Shown piece after piece: positions 1 to 7,300 of a stretch of 8,284 nt of DNA (the first letter of the stretch is position 1; the number at the start of each line of letters is the position of its first letter). The translations under genes and the position numbers were made by a program. The stretch comes from Candidatus Zixiibacteriota bacterium (GTDB taxonomy: Bacteria > Zixibacteria > MSB-5A5 > GN15 > PGXB01). The notes under the pieces are model-generated. The model was not told the DNA's origin, searched no databases, and was given only the letters and a program-made list of their open reading frames with translations. The stretch is from positions 1 through 8,284 of the forward strand of contig DAOWOO010000043.1 in assembly GCA_030642025.1 (NCBI GenBank), read 5' to 3'.

Positions 1-84
1 GAGAACGAAGAAGTCGCTGAAATTCACGGCAATATCGCCGATGAGCTAAAGCGACGCTTTAATGCTGAAATACGTGAGGGTTGA
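1..84 (+). CDS. pheT: Phenylalanine--tRNA ligase beta subunit, C-terminal end only
   Basis: The frame is open from the first base and stops with TGA at 82-84, giving 27 residues that begin ENEEVAEIHGNIADEL and end AEIREG. This resembles the last helix of the C-terminal ferredoxin-fold anticodon-binding (FDX-ACB/B8) domain of PheT. PheT proteins usually finish with a helix of the type 'EEV...I...L...FGAxLR', and here that arginine is followed by two extra residues, EG. PheT is the large chain of the cytoplasmic alpha2-beta2 enzyme that charges tRNA-Phe. The assignment rests on this short tail plus the gene order pheT-zapB-like-zapA, which is common in bacteria. The Shine-Dalgarno sequence GAGGG of the next gene lies inside the last codons, so the two genes are probably co-transcribed and translationally coupled. 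The start of the gene lies outside the window. Confidence 0.72.
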   Translation, partial: ENEEVAEIHGNIADELKRRFNAEIREG

Positions 85-89
85 TATAA

Positions 90-329
90 ATGGACACACT
101 TGAGAAACTGGAACAGAAGATCAACACGGCGTTGAATCTTGTTGAGAGGCTGTCGGAAGAAAATAAAACTCTTAAAACAGAAAACAGAAATCTTTCTTCC
201 GAACTGGAAAAAGCCAAAGCCGAGTTAGGTTCATCCAGAATTGAAAAAAACGAACAGGCCGACCGGATAAAGGGGAGGCTTAGCAGTATTCTGGACAAGC
301 TTGACCAACTCGAACAGGTTGGAAGTTGA
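90..329 (+). CDS. ZapB-like small coiled-coil cell-division protein
   Basis: The predicted product has 79 residues and is almost entirely amphipathic helix. Hydrophobic residues recur at heptad spacing from L4 through I11, V18, L21 and L28 to about L46. A polar stretch follows, and a C-terminal helix with the pattern R-I-K-G-R-L-S-S-I-L-D-K-L-D-Q-L. A terminal 'vR..ie.iLeKLe'-type helix is typical of the short ZapB-like proteins encoded next to zapA in many bacteria. There is no signal peptide, membrane segment or cysteine, so it should be cytoplasmic. ZapB in enterobacteria is a coiled coil that joins ZapA to the division ring, and the position one gene upstream of zapA fits that role. The ATG at 90 follows GAGGG (76-80) by 9 bases and lies 5 bases after the pheT stop. 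Coiled coils resemble one another by chance, so family membership is inferred mainly from length, the C-terminal helix and the neighbour. Confidence 0.66.
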   Translation: MDTLEKLEQKINTALNLVERLSEENKTLKTENRNLSSELEKAKAELGSSRIEKNEQADRIKGRLSSILDKLDQLEQVGS

Positions 330-371
330 TATTATTAGCTTGACAAGGAGCCTTTTAAAACCGAAGTTATT

Positions 372-401
372 TTGTTATATATAGATTAATGAAGATAAAA
401 T
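372..401 (+). promoter_or_regulatory. Possible sigma-70-type promoter upstream of zapA
   Basis: In the 100-base gap before zapA, TTGTTA (372-377, 4 of 6 to the -35 consensus) is followed after 18 bases by TAAAAT (396-401, 5 of 6 to the -10 consensus). A start near 408 would leave a leader of about 22 bases. A better -35 match, TTGACA at 340-345, lies upstream but has no good -10 at 16-18 bases. The gap is unusually long and AT-rich for this cluster, which is why a promoter here is plausible. AT-rich DNA gives such matches easily, so this is weak. Confidence 0.25.
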
Positions 402-429
402 ATGACAGCTTATAGGTTTAGTTTTCGGT

Positions 430-744
430 ATGCCCGATATTTCTGATAAAGAGAAAACCGTCAAGGTAGTTATTTTCGGCGAGGAATACCCTATCCGCGG
501 TGATGTGGATGAAAAATATGTCCTTCGAGTGGCCGACTATGTTGACAAAAAGATGAAAGAAATTGCTCGTAAATCCAGGAATAAGTCGCCCAATCGTATT
601 GCCATACTGACTGCGCTGAACATGGCCGGTGAATTACTGGACTTAAAGGATTCCCGGGAAGAAAGTCTTTCCAGGGTTGAAGACCGGGCGAAGAGCATAC
701 TGGATTTGATAGATAGTAAACTTCCTGATTGCGACGAAGACTGA
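430..744 (+). CDS. zapA: Cell division protein ZapA
   Basis: The predicted protein has 104 residues. The N-terminal half carries the ZapA signature: a strand-turn segment VKVVIFGEEYPIRGD (residues 11-25), then YVLRVADYVDKKMKEIA (30-46), the usual 'ygexYxirgdxdxeyvrxvAxyVdxkm' layout. Residues 56-102 form the long C-terminal helix that makes the antiparallel tetramer, including the conserved piece RIAILTALNMAGEL (56-69). ZapA binds FtsZ in the cytoplasm and bundles its filaments at the division site. Length is normal for the family (about 85-110). The ATG at 430 is the first in-frame start after a stop at 403-405. The nearest Shine-Dalgarno-like AGG (414-416) is 13 bases away and poor, so initiation may be weak. 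It lies 100 bases after the ZapB-like gene and 95 bases before rny. Confidence 0.93.
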   Translation: MPDISDKEKTVKVVIFGEEYPIRGDVDEKYVLRVADYVDKKMKEIARKSRNKSPNRIAILTALNMAGELLDLKDSREESLSRVEDRAKSILDLIDSKLPDCDED

Positions 745-808
745 CCTTACCTGAAAATACTGTCCTTTTTTATCTTCCCTTAAGCAAGGTACATTTTGTA
801 ATAGATCG

Positions 809-827
809 CTTCCGGTATTGCCGGGAG
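809..827 (+). promoter_or_regulatory. RNA hairpin touching the rny ribosome binding site
   Basis: CTTCCGG (809-815), loop TATTG (816-820) and CCGGGAG (821-827) can pair over seven positions, six Watson-Crick and one G-U. The stem is followed at once by TAAGGAGG (828-835), a near-perfect Shine-Dalgarno sequence 4 bases before the rny ATG at 840. No U-run follows, so it is not an intrinsic terminator. It could tune translation, stall a nuclease or mark a processing site. Pairing is seen in the sequence; function is inference. Confidence 0.4.
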
Positions 828-839
828 TAAGGAGGATAC

Positions 840-2405
840 ATGAACGGCACATTATTGATTGTTCTCTTTTCAGCACTGGCCGCTGTTATTGGCTTTGTCG
901 CCGCCTGGTTGATTTTACGCCGGATAGGTGATAAACGTATTGCCAGCGCCGAGGAATTTGCCCGGAAGGTTGTGGTTGATGCCGAAAAAGAAGCGGAGAT
1001 AAAGAAAAAAGAAGCCTTGCTTGAAGCAAAGGAAGAGTGGTATAAGGCCAAATCTAACTTCGAGCGGGAGTTTCAGAATAAGAAAAACGAAATTCAGAAA
1101 ATCGAGCGGCGATTGCATGATCGGGAAAATTCTCTTGACCGAAGACTGGATGTTCTTGCCAAAAAGGAGAAAGACTTTTCTTCCCGCGAAAGAACCCTGG
1201 CCGGACGAGAGAAGGGTGTTGACCGGCGTGAAATCGAACTCGATGAAATAATAAAATCGCAAAATGAAAAACTGGAACGTATCGCTCAGATGACTGCCGA
1301 GGAAGCCAAGCAGGAACTTAAGGAAAACCTGATTGGTGAAGCCAAGATGGAAGCGGCGGCCACGATTAAGGAAATTAAGGATAAGGCTGAACAGGATGCC
1401 GACAAGGAAGCGCGCGAGATAATAATATCAGCCATATACCGCTGTGCCGCCGACCAGGCGGTGGAATCGACGGTCTCGGTAGTGACCCTCCCCAATGAGG
1501 AAATGAAAGGCCGCATTATCGGCCGTGAGGGGCGCAATATCCGTTCTTTTGAAACGGCCACGTCGATTGATGTAATAGTCGATGATACTCCCGAAGCGGT
1601 AATTCTCTCGGGGTATGATCCGGTACGCCGCGAGGTTGCACGTATGGCTCTGGAGAAGCTGATTTCCGACGGCCGAATCCATCCCACCAGGATCGAGGAA
1701 GTGGTTGAGAAGACCTGGAAGGAAATGGAGATGATTATTCGGGAAATCGGCGAACAGGCCTGTTTTGATGTCGGCATACAGGGTTTGCATATGGATGTTA
1801 TTAAACAACTCGGCAAGCTCCACTACCGGACGTCGTACGGCCAGAATGTTCTGAGCCATTGCAAGGAAGTAGCTGTTCTGAGTGGTATTATGGCGGCGGA
1901 ACTCAATCTTGATGCCGATCTGGCCAAGCGTTGCGGTCTTCTGCATGATATCGGTAAAGCGATAGATCGTGAAACCGAAGGTACTCACACCGAACTGGGC
2001 GCCACTTTCATTTCGCGGTACAATGAAAATCCGGTGGTTGTTAACGCCATAGCGTCGCATCACGGTGATGTTCCACAGGAATCGGCTTACGCGATTTTGG
2101 TGCAGGCCGCCGATGCCATCTCCGGCGCCCGACCGGGAGCTCGGCGCGAGCCGCTGGAGGCGTATATCAAGCGTCTGGAAAAACTTGAGGAAGTTGCCGA
2201 CTCGTTCAAAGGTGTCTCCAAGGCGTTTGCCATACAGGCCGGGCGCGAAATCCGCGTTATTGTCGAATGCGAGACGGTTGACGATCTGGCCGCTTCGATA
2301 ATGGCCGGTGAGATCGCCAAGAAGATTGAAAAGGAAATGGAATACCCGGGGCAGATAAAAGTCACTGTTATCCGTGAAAGCCGCGCCACCGAGTTTGCCA
2401 GGTAG
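840..2405 (+). CDS. rny: Ribonuclease Y (membrane-anchored endoribonuclease)
   Basis: The predicted 521-residue protein matches the usual RNase Y length (about 520). Residues 4-27 form a single N-terminal membrane anchor (LLIVLFSALAAVIGFVAAWLIL), followed by a long charged coiled coil from about 30 to 195. A KH RNA-binding domain follows, with its GxxG loop in GRIIGREGRNIR (224-235). The HD phosphohydrolase domain carries H340 in VLSHCKEVA, the paired H369-D370 in LLHDIGKA, H407-H408 in SHHGD and D425 in AADAISGARPG. A conserved C-terminal region (about 460-521) ends the protein. In Bacillus subtilis RNase Y the essential HD pair is H368-D369, one residue off this numbering. The enzyme starts decay of many mRNAs by internal cleavage at the inner face of the membrane. 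The ATG at 840 follows AAGGAGG closely. Its 8-base spacing to ymdB, a known functional partner in Bacillus, supports one operon. Confidence 0.97.
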   Translation: MNGTLLIVLFSALAAVIGFVAAWLILRRIGDKRIASAEEFARKVVVDAEKEAEIKKKEALLEAKEEWYKAKSNFEREFQNKKNEIQKIERRLHDRENSLDRRLDVLAKKEKDFSSRERTLAGREKGVDRREIELDEIIKSQNEKLERIAQMTAEEAKQELKENLIGEAKMEAAATIKEIKDKAEQDADKEAREIIISAIYRCAADQAVESTVSVVTLPNEEMKGRIIGREGRNIRSFETATSIDVIVDDTPEAVILSGYDPVRREVARMALEKLISDGRIHPTRIEEVVEKTWKEMEMIIREIGEQACFDVGIQGLHMDVIKQLGKLHYRTSYGQNVLSHCKEVAVLSGIMAAELNLDADLAKRCGLLHDIGKAIDRETEGTHTELGATFISRYNENPVVVNAIASHHGDVPQESAYAILVQAADAISGARPGARREPLEAYIKRLEKLEEVADSFKGVSKAFAIQAGREIRVIVECETVDDLAASIMAGEIAKKIEKEMEYPGQIKVTVIRESRATEFAR

Positions 2406-2413
2406 GAGAGCCG

Positions 2414-3223
2414 ATGTCACAGATTAAGATTCTATTCTTCGCCGACCTGGTCGGCAAACCGGGACGTTTTGTCCTTTCGCAAATGTGCAAGCCGCTCAAG
2501 GAAAAATACGGTGCACATTATGTAATCGCCAATATCGAAAACGCCGCCGGGGGTTTCGGGATTACACCTGAAATGTGTAAAAAAATATTTTCATACGGGG
2601 TCAATTGCCAGACATCCGGTAACCATATCTGGGACAGGCTGGATATTTGGAAATATATTGATGGCCAGCCAAAACTTCTTCGTCCGGCCAATTTCCCTCC
2701 CGGCGTTCCCGGGAACGGGTATTATATTGATGAAATCGAAGGCGCCCGGATTGGGATTATCAACCTGATGGGCCGGACATATATGAAGGATATCGACTGC
2801 CCCTTCCGCGTCGGGGAACGAATAGTGGAGCAAATCCGCAAAGATACGGATATAATTATCATCGATTTTCATGCCGAGGTGACCTCGGAAAAACAGGCTC
2901 TGGCATACTACCTCGACGGACAGGTGTCGGCCATTATTGGAACTCATACTCATGTACAAACCGCCGATGAAACAGTCACCGAACGTGGCACGGCCTATAT
3001 TACCGATGTCGGTATGACCGGCCCGCATGACTCGATTATCGGTATGGCCAAAGTACCGTCTCTGGACAGATTTTTGACCGGCATGCCCAAACGTTTTACC
3101 TGCGCAAAAAACGATATCAAAATCAGCGGGGTCGTAATTACGGTTGATACCGAGGACGGCGCCGGAGTCGATATTGAAAGATTCAGGGTTGATTATGGCG
3201 ATTACCCGCAAGACGAAGATTAA
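2414..3223 (+). CDS. ymdB: YmdB-family metallophosphoesterase (TIGR00282, 2',3'-cyclic nucleotide phosphodiesterase type)
   Basis: The predicted product has 269 residues, the normal family length. Metal-site residues known from the YmdB/DR1281 family are all present. They are D11 (FFADLVGKPGR), E42-N43 (ANIENAAGG), N70-H71 (SGNHIWD), H153 (DFHAEVTSEK), and H178 and H180 (GTHTHVQTAD). The stretch TERGTAYITDVGMTGPHDSIIG (189-210) is another family hallmark. YmdB of Bacillus hydrolyses 2',3'-cyclic nucleotides in vitro, and its loss changes biofilm formation and motility. It is regularly encoded beside rny, so a link to RNA turnover is likely, though the true substrate in the cell is uncertain. 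There is no signal peptide, so it is cytoplasmic. AGGAG (2404-2408), overlapping the rny stop codon, lies 5 bases before the ATG and indicates coupled translation. Confidence 0.95.
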   Translation: MSQIKILFFADLVGKPGRFVLSQMCKPLKEKYGAHYVIANIENAAGGFGITPEMCKKIFSYGVNCQTSGNHIWDRLDIWKYIDGQPKLLRPANFPPGVPGNGYYIDEIEGARIGIINLMGRTYMKDIDCPFRVGERIVEQIRKDTDIIIIDFHAEVTSEKQALAYYLDGQVSAIIGTHTHVQTADETVTERGTAYITDVGMTGPHDSIIGMAKVPSLDRFLTGMPKRFTCAKNDIKISGVVITVDTEDGAGVDIERFRVDYGDYPQDED

Positions 3224-3240
3224 TGAGGAATGAAACAGGC

Positions 3241-4128
3241 ATGGAAGCGATTCTAATAGACGGGAAAAAAGTATCCAAAGAAATTAAGGCCGAGCTTAGG
3301 GAAAAGGTTATTGCTTTAAAGGAAAAAGGGATTATTCCCGGTCTGGCGGCGGTCCTGATCGGCGACGACCCGGCCTCGGCGACCTATGTCAGAAGTAAAG
3401 CCAGGGCATGTGAAAAAACAGGGATATATTCTGATATTACCAAACGCCCCGGAGATATCAGCCAGGAAGAGGTCGAACAAATTGTTCGCGATCTCAATGT
3501 CCGGGATGATATCGATGGAATTCTCGTTCAGTCGCCTCTGCCCAAACATATGGACGAACCGGCCGTCACATGTATTATAGATCCGCAGAAAGATGTCGAC
3601 GGTTTTCACCCGTTTAATGTCGGCATGATGCTTATTGGCCAGCCAACCTTTCTGTCATGTACGCCATACGGTATTGTCGAGCTGATGCGGCGTAATAAAA
3701 TAGATCCTTCAGGCAAAGAAGTGGTAATCATGGGGCGGTCCAATATAGTCGGTAAGCCGATGGCGGCCATACTCATGCAAAAACGACAGGGGGCCAATGC
3801 CACCGTAACTGTCTGCCATAGTCGAACATCAAATCTGAATGAAGTATGCCGCCGCGCGGATATTCTAATCGCGGCCATGGGCCAGCCGGAATTTGTCAAG
3901 GCTGAAATGATTAAAGAGGGTGCGGTCGTGATAGATGTCGGTATTAATCGTGTCGAGGATTCATCAACCGAAAAAGGGTATCGGCTGGTCGGCGATGTAG
4001 ATTTTGAGGGTTGTCGGCAAAAAGCCTCGTTTATTACACCCGTACCGGGCGGTGTGGGGCCGATGACCATAGCCATGCTTCTGACAAATACCGTCAAGTC
4101 TGCGGAACTCCGCGCACAGCGATCCTGA
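3241..4128 (+). CDS. folD: Bifunctional methylenetetrahydrofolate dehydrogenase / methenyltetrahydrofolate cyclohydrolase FolD
   Basis: FolD interconverts 5,10-methylene-, 5,10-methenyl- and 10-formyl-tetrahydrofolate in the cytoplasm, feeding purine and formyl-Met synthesis. Counting from the ATG at 3241 gives 295 residues. Active-site residues are Y49 and K53 (TYVRSK), Q97 (LVQSPLP) and D120 (KDVDGFHP), each exactly one below the E. coli numbers Y50, K54, Q98 and D121. The nucleotide-binding loop is GRSNIVGKP (165-173), and the C-terminal signature is PVPGGVGPMT (267-276). An in-frame ATG at 3223 overlaps the ymdB stop (TAATG) and would add MRNETG. I prefer 3241 because the protein then begins at the usual family position (MEAILIDGKKV) and because GAGGAA (3225-3230) lies 10 bases upstream as a binding site, while the 3223 ATG has none. 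It looks like the last gene of the cluster. Confidence 0.96.
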   Translation: MEAILIDGKKVSKEIKAELREKVIALKEKGIIPGLAAVLIGDDPASATYVRSKARACEKTGIYSDITKRPGDISQEEVEQIVRDLNVRDDIDGILVQSPLPKHMDEPAVTCIIDPQKDVDGFHPFNVGMMLIGQPTFLSCTPYGIVELMRRNKIDPSGKEVVIMGRSNIVGKPMAAILMQKRQGANATVTVCHSRTSNLNEVCRRADILIAAMGQPEFVKAEMIKEGAVVIDVGINRVEDSSTEKGYRLVGDVDFEGCRQKASFITPVPGGVGPMTIAMLLTNTVKSAELRAQRS

Positions 4129-4276
4129 TATTCCGAGGTGCATGCTATTGCGGGATGATTGCATTCAGTTGCGCTATATAATCACCTGTTTTGCGTTATC
4201 CTGACCCGTCATAATATTCGGCAATTTAGTTGTTTAAATCTCTCCGTTAGCTGTCTTGTTATATGTTGGTACGTAA

Positions 4277-4296
4277 TAAGATAGTAGCTTATCTTA
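4277..4296. repeat. AT-rich inverted repeat, possible operator
   Basis: TAAGATA (4277-4283) and TATCTTA (4290-4296) are perfect 7-base inverted copies around a 6-base spacer. As RNA the stem would be weak, and it is not followed by a U-run. As DNA it is the size of a small dimeric regulator site, about 100 bases upstream of the giant gene. In DNA this AT-rich, chance occurrence is quite possible. Confidence 0.25.
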
Positions 4297-4344
4297 AAGT
4301 GATACATATATTATCTCGAAGCATTTTGCGATACTGTTTACTCT

Positions 4345-4374
4345 TTGAACAGGGGGCATAACCTTTGCTTTAAT
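4345..4374 (+). promoter_or_regulatory. Alternative sigma-70-type promoter for the giant gene
   Basis: TTGAAC (4345-4350, 4 of 6 to the -35 consensus) and TTTAAT (4369-4374, 5 of 6 to the -10 consensus) are separated by 18 bases. Transcription would begin near 4381 and leave a leader of about 18 bases that contains no Shine-Dalgarno sequence. It overlaps the extended -10 promoter just downstream and is the less perfect of the two. Confidence 0.3.
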
Positions 4375-4380
4375 TAACAC

Positions 4381-4389
4381 TGCTATAAT
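4381..4389 (+). promoter_or_regulatory. Extended -10 promoter of the giant gene (near-leaderless)
   Basis: TGCTATAAT is a perfect extended -10 element (TGn plus TATAAT). No good -35 lies 16-18 bases upstream, which extended -10 promoters can tolerate. With normal spacing, transcription would start at about 4396-4399, and the ATG is at 4399. The mRNA would then have zero to three leader bases. This agrees with the complete lack of a Shine-Dalgarno sequence before this ATG, unlike rny or ymdB. Confidence 0.5.
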
Positions 4390-4398
4390 AGTATTGTA

Positions 4399-7300
4399 AT
4401 GAAATATAGATTATTGACAAAGCTTCTCGTTCCCCTGCTTTTCCTCACCGTATGGCCTGCAGGCGCATTCGCCGTTGAGATTACGTATGGGCTTCCCGAT
4501 ACGCTTCAGGAATTGAATTACTGGGACGAAAGCGGACGTTTTACCGGCGGGCTGGCCAGTTCGGTTCCGGGTCCGGGTCTTCAAATAACGGTTACTCCGG
4601 AAACAGGCCGGGTTGACGCTTTAGAAACGTATGAAATAAACATCATTGTTCCTTCCGTTGGATTTCCCAGACGTGGGGGAATGGCCTTTCATTTTCCGTC
4701 GGAGATTGGCCTGTCCCAAATTCATGATATCTCATACTCCGATAATTATGACGGTGATGATTTGCAACCGGGCTTTGCCTTCGTGTTTAATAATATTCTG
4801 GCGGTTTTATTTAAAAACGGGCAGCCGCCTCCGCCGGGGACCGAGATTTCGCTTCGCATTTCCGATTTACGAAGTCCGATTATTGCCGATGAGTATCAGA
4901 TTACCGGATTGATTTTCAATCGGGGATTTTTTGTGGTAGCCGGACCGTCATTTTCGGAACGTTTCGAGATATTCCCTGATGAGCCGGTAGCCCTTACTGT
5001 TGAACCATCGGGACCGTTTTCTTTGAGAGCCGGCGAGACCGAGTTTTTTACGGCGCAAGGATATGCCCGGTTTGGAAATTACATCACCGGCCTTGATGTC
5101 GCCTGGTCGCTGTCGGATAATTATGATAATATCGGCACTATTGCCAATGGCCTGCTGTCCGCCAAGACGGTCGGAGAGGGCAAGGTTGTTGCCACATATG
5201 AAGGTCTTGTCGCCGAGTCAGGGCTGATAACCGTTATACCGGGTGAGCTGGTTTGGTTTGTGATGTCCGGGGCGCCCGAGACTTCGGCTATTGGCCAGCC
5301 GTTTACATCGCCGATTACCGTTACGGCTTATGACGGATTCGGCAATATCAAGATCGACCATATCGGAGATATTTATTTTATGTCCAGCGATCCCGCTGCC
5401 GAACTTTATCACTCAATAGACAATCCATATCGGTTTACCCTGACCGACGAGGGAGTACATCAATTTGGCGGTGAACTGTTTACCCTGTTCACCTGCGGGA
5501 CTCAGACTATCAGCGTGACCAACGGCGAAATCATATCCGTAAGCGGACCGATAGATATTCCCTGCGGCGAAATCGTATCATTTGAGCTTATAGCAGATGG
5601 ATTAATCACTGCCGGTGAACCGTATGAAATAAACATTGTAAATGCTGTCGATCAGTTCGGCCACCCGGCCGGCGGTATGGTTACAGTCAGCCTCGTCTCC
5701 GGCAATCCTTCGCCGGGAGGCGATGAACCGGTTCTTCGGGATATTATTGTCAGCGGTGGTGAGGGATCGGCCGAGCAGTTTTTCTATACCGCCGAGGAGC
5801 CGCTGATTGAACTTGCGGTGTCGTCCGGTTTCAGTATTACTCACAGACTGACCGTTCTTCCGGCTTATCCGGGCGGCCTAGTTTTAGATCTTCAGGCGAC
5901 CCAGTCTGTCGCCCATCCGCTTTTCGGCCCAGGCACGATTACCTCTTATGATCTTTATGGAAACTTAAAAACTGATTTTGACGCATCACTGTCTCCTGTG
6001 GAACTGGCTGTAAATCAGGGTGAATTGACCAATTCGATAATTGATCGCGCATCTGATTTTGTGGAGGGTGTTGTTGATCTTACCGGCTTTGATATTACCT
6101 ATCATGGTGATCCGGGGGAGGTTGAGATGTCGGCGTTATCGGGCGGAGTGGAGTTGAATACGGAAGAGTTGGTTTATAACGGAATTCTTATTAATGTCTT
6201 AATGGATATTCATGACACAATCCTGGTTGGGGAAGAGATTTACATAGACATTGGATTGACTAATCCGGGAAATTATACGCCTATATTTCCGATGAAAGAG
6301 GTAAGAGGATTTATTAATACCCCAGGTTGTCCGGCTGAAGAAAAACTCCTATTACCTGTCGCACCCGGACCTATGCTTATAAGGGATTTCTATATTTCAT
6401 GTTTGGAATTAGTGCAATATTCAACTGATAGTCTGTATTATGAGGTCAGAGCCCCTTATTATTTTGATGGACATGATGTTACTGTTTTTACAAAACTGGT
6501 ATATCCAATATATATTCTTCCGGGAATATCCGCGATATATGATAAAGGCTCATTGACAGTTGGTAATGTTCTTAATTCTTCAACTGTAGATAAGATTGAT
6601 ATGCTTATAAACTTATCCGGCGTACCGGATCAAATGTCGCCATTAGTAAATGCAGAACTATATATTGAAAATGGCTCCGGTTCTTGGCAGAGTCTGGGAT
6701 CTTGCGATAAACCTATTGTTGGCGGAAAAGTCTACCTGGAATTCTTTGATGTTAGTATTCCTGCGTTATATGAAAATGATGCTTATCATTCATTAGCCCT
6801 TGATTTGGTGATATCTGATAATAACAGGACAATTTACTTACCTCGCTATGAAGGGTTTGATTCGCTCTTTGTGCACAGTCCCGCCGAGTTGGAATATATT
6901 TCCGGTACTTTAACTCCGACTGTTACTCCGGCCGGGCAGATGCAGTCGTTTGAATTCGATATTGAGTTTACAGGTTCGACGAGTATCGATGTTGATCTCG
7001 ATCAGACAAGGTTCGATCTTATATATGATGGCGGTATGCTAACTGCCGAACTTGATGCTGACGCTTTGATTCTCTTACCAGGTACAAATCATATTGTTAC
7101 CGAAGAGGTTTATATTCCCGACAATCCCGCCAATGGTATTTTTACACCAAGATTAAGGCTTCATGGAACAGAGCTGTATGTTGACCGCACCGACACCCTG
7201 TTATTCGGAGGTGAAGTCATCACAGTTGCCGGCGGGCCGCAGGTGAAAATCGTATCGACCGATCTTATTACTATCAACCCGCCATATCTGAATACCGGGC

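Larger units (their letters stand above)
4129..4398. other. Intergenic region between folD and the giant secreted protein gene
   Basis: These 270 bases are about 36% GC by hand count. I find no ORF of note, no tRNA or other RNA gene and no GC-rich stem followed by a T-run that would make a convincing terminator for the folD cluster. The best long pairing near folD is AGGTG (4136-4140) with CACCT about 45 bases later, followed by GTTTT, which is too weak to call. The distal end contains promoter-like sequences, listed separately. An AT-rich dyad lies in the middle. Confidence 0.6.

Noticed and set aside
745..839. A possible 6S RNA (ssrS), which in some bacteria lies beside zapA
   Set aside because: The gap is only 95 bases, about half the length of 6S RNA, and shows just one short hairpin instead of the long interrupted stem.
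1428..2420. A 330-codon open frame on the minus strand opposite rny, and a 176-codon one at 1286-1816
   Set aside because: They are mirror frames of a certain gene. The products are low-complexity or lack any recognisable pattern, and the plus strand encodes a complete RNase Y with every motif intact.
2591..3211. A 206-codon minus-strand frame opposite ymdB
   Set aside because: It is antisense to a gene whose metal-binding residues are all conserved, and I see no promoter or ribosome site for it.
4129..4200. An intrinsic terminator after folD
   Set aside because: The short complementary pieces (AGGTG/CACCT, ATGC/GCAT, and GCGG/CCGC at the end of folD) are weak or not followed by a proper T-run, so I cannot support a terminator.
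4646..4912. An 88-codon plus-strand frame inside the giant gene
   Set aside because: It is a shifted frame within the long open frame, with an arginine- and proline-rich product and no sign of its own start signals.
6181..6840. The low-GC stretch as an inserted mobile element or a pseudogene boundary
   Set aside because: The reading frame passes through without a stop or shift. No terminal repeats or transposase-like sequence is visible, so it is at most a foreign protein module.
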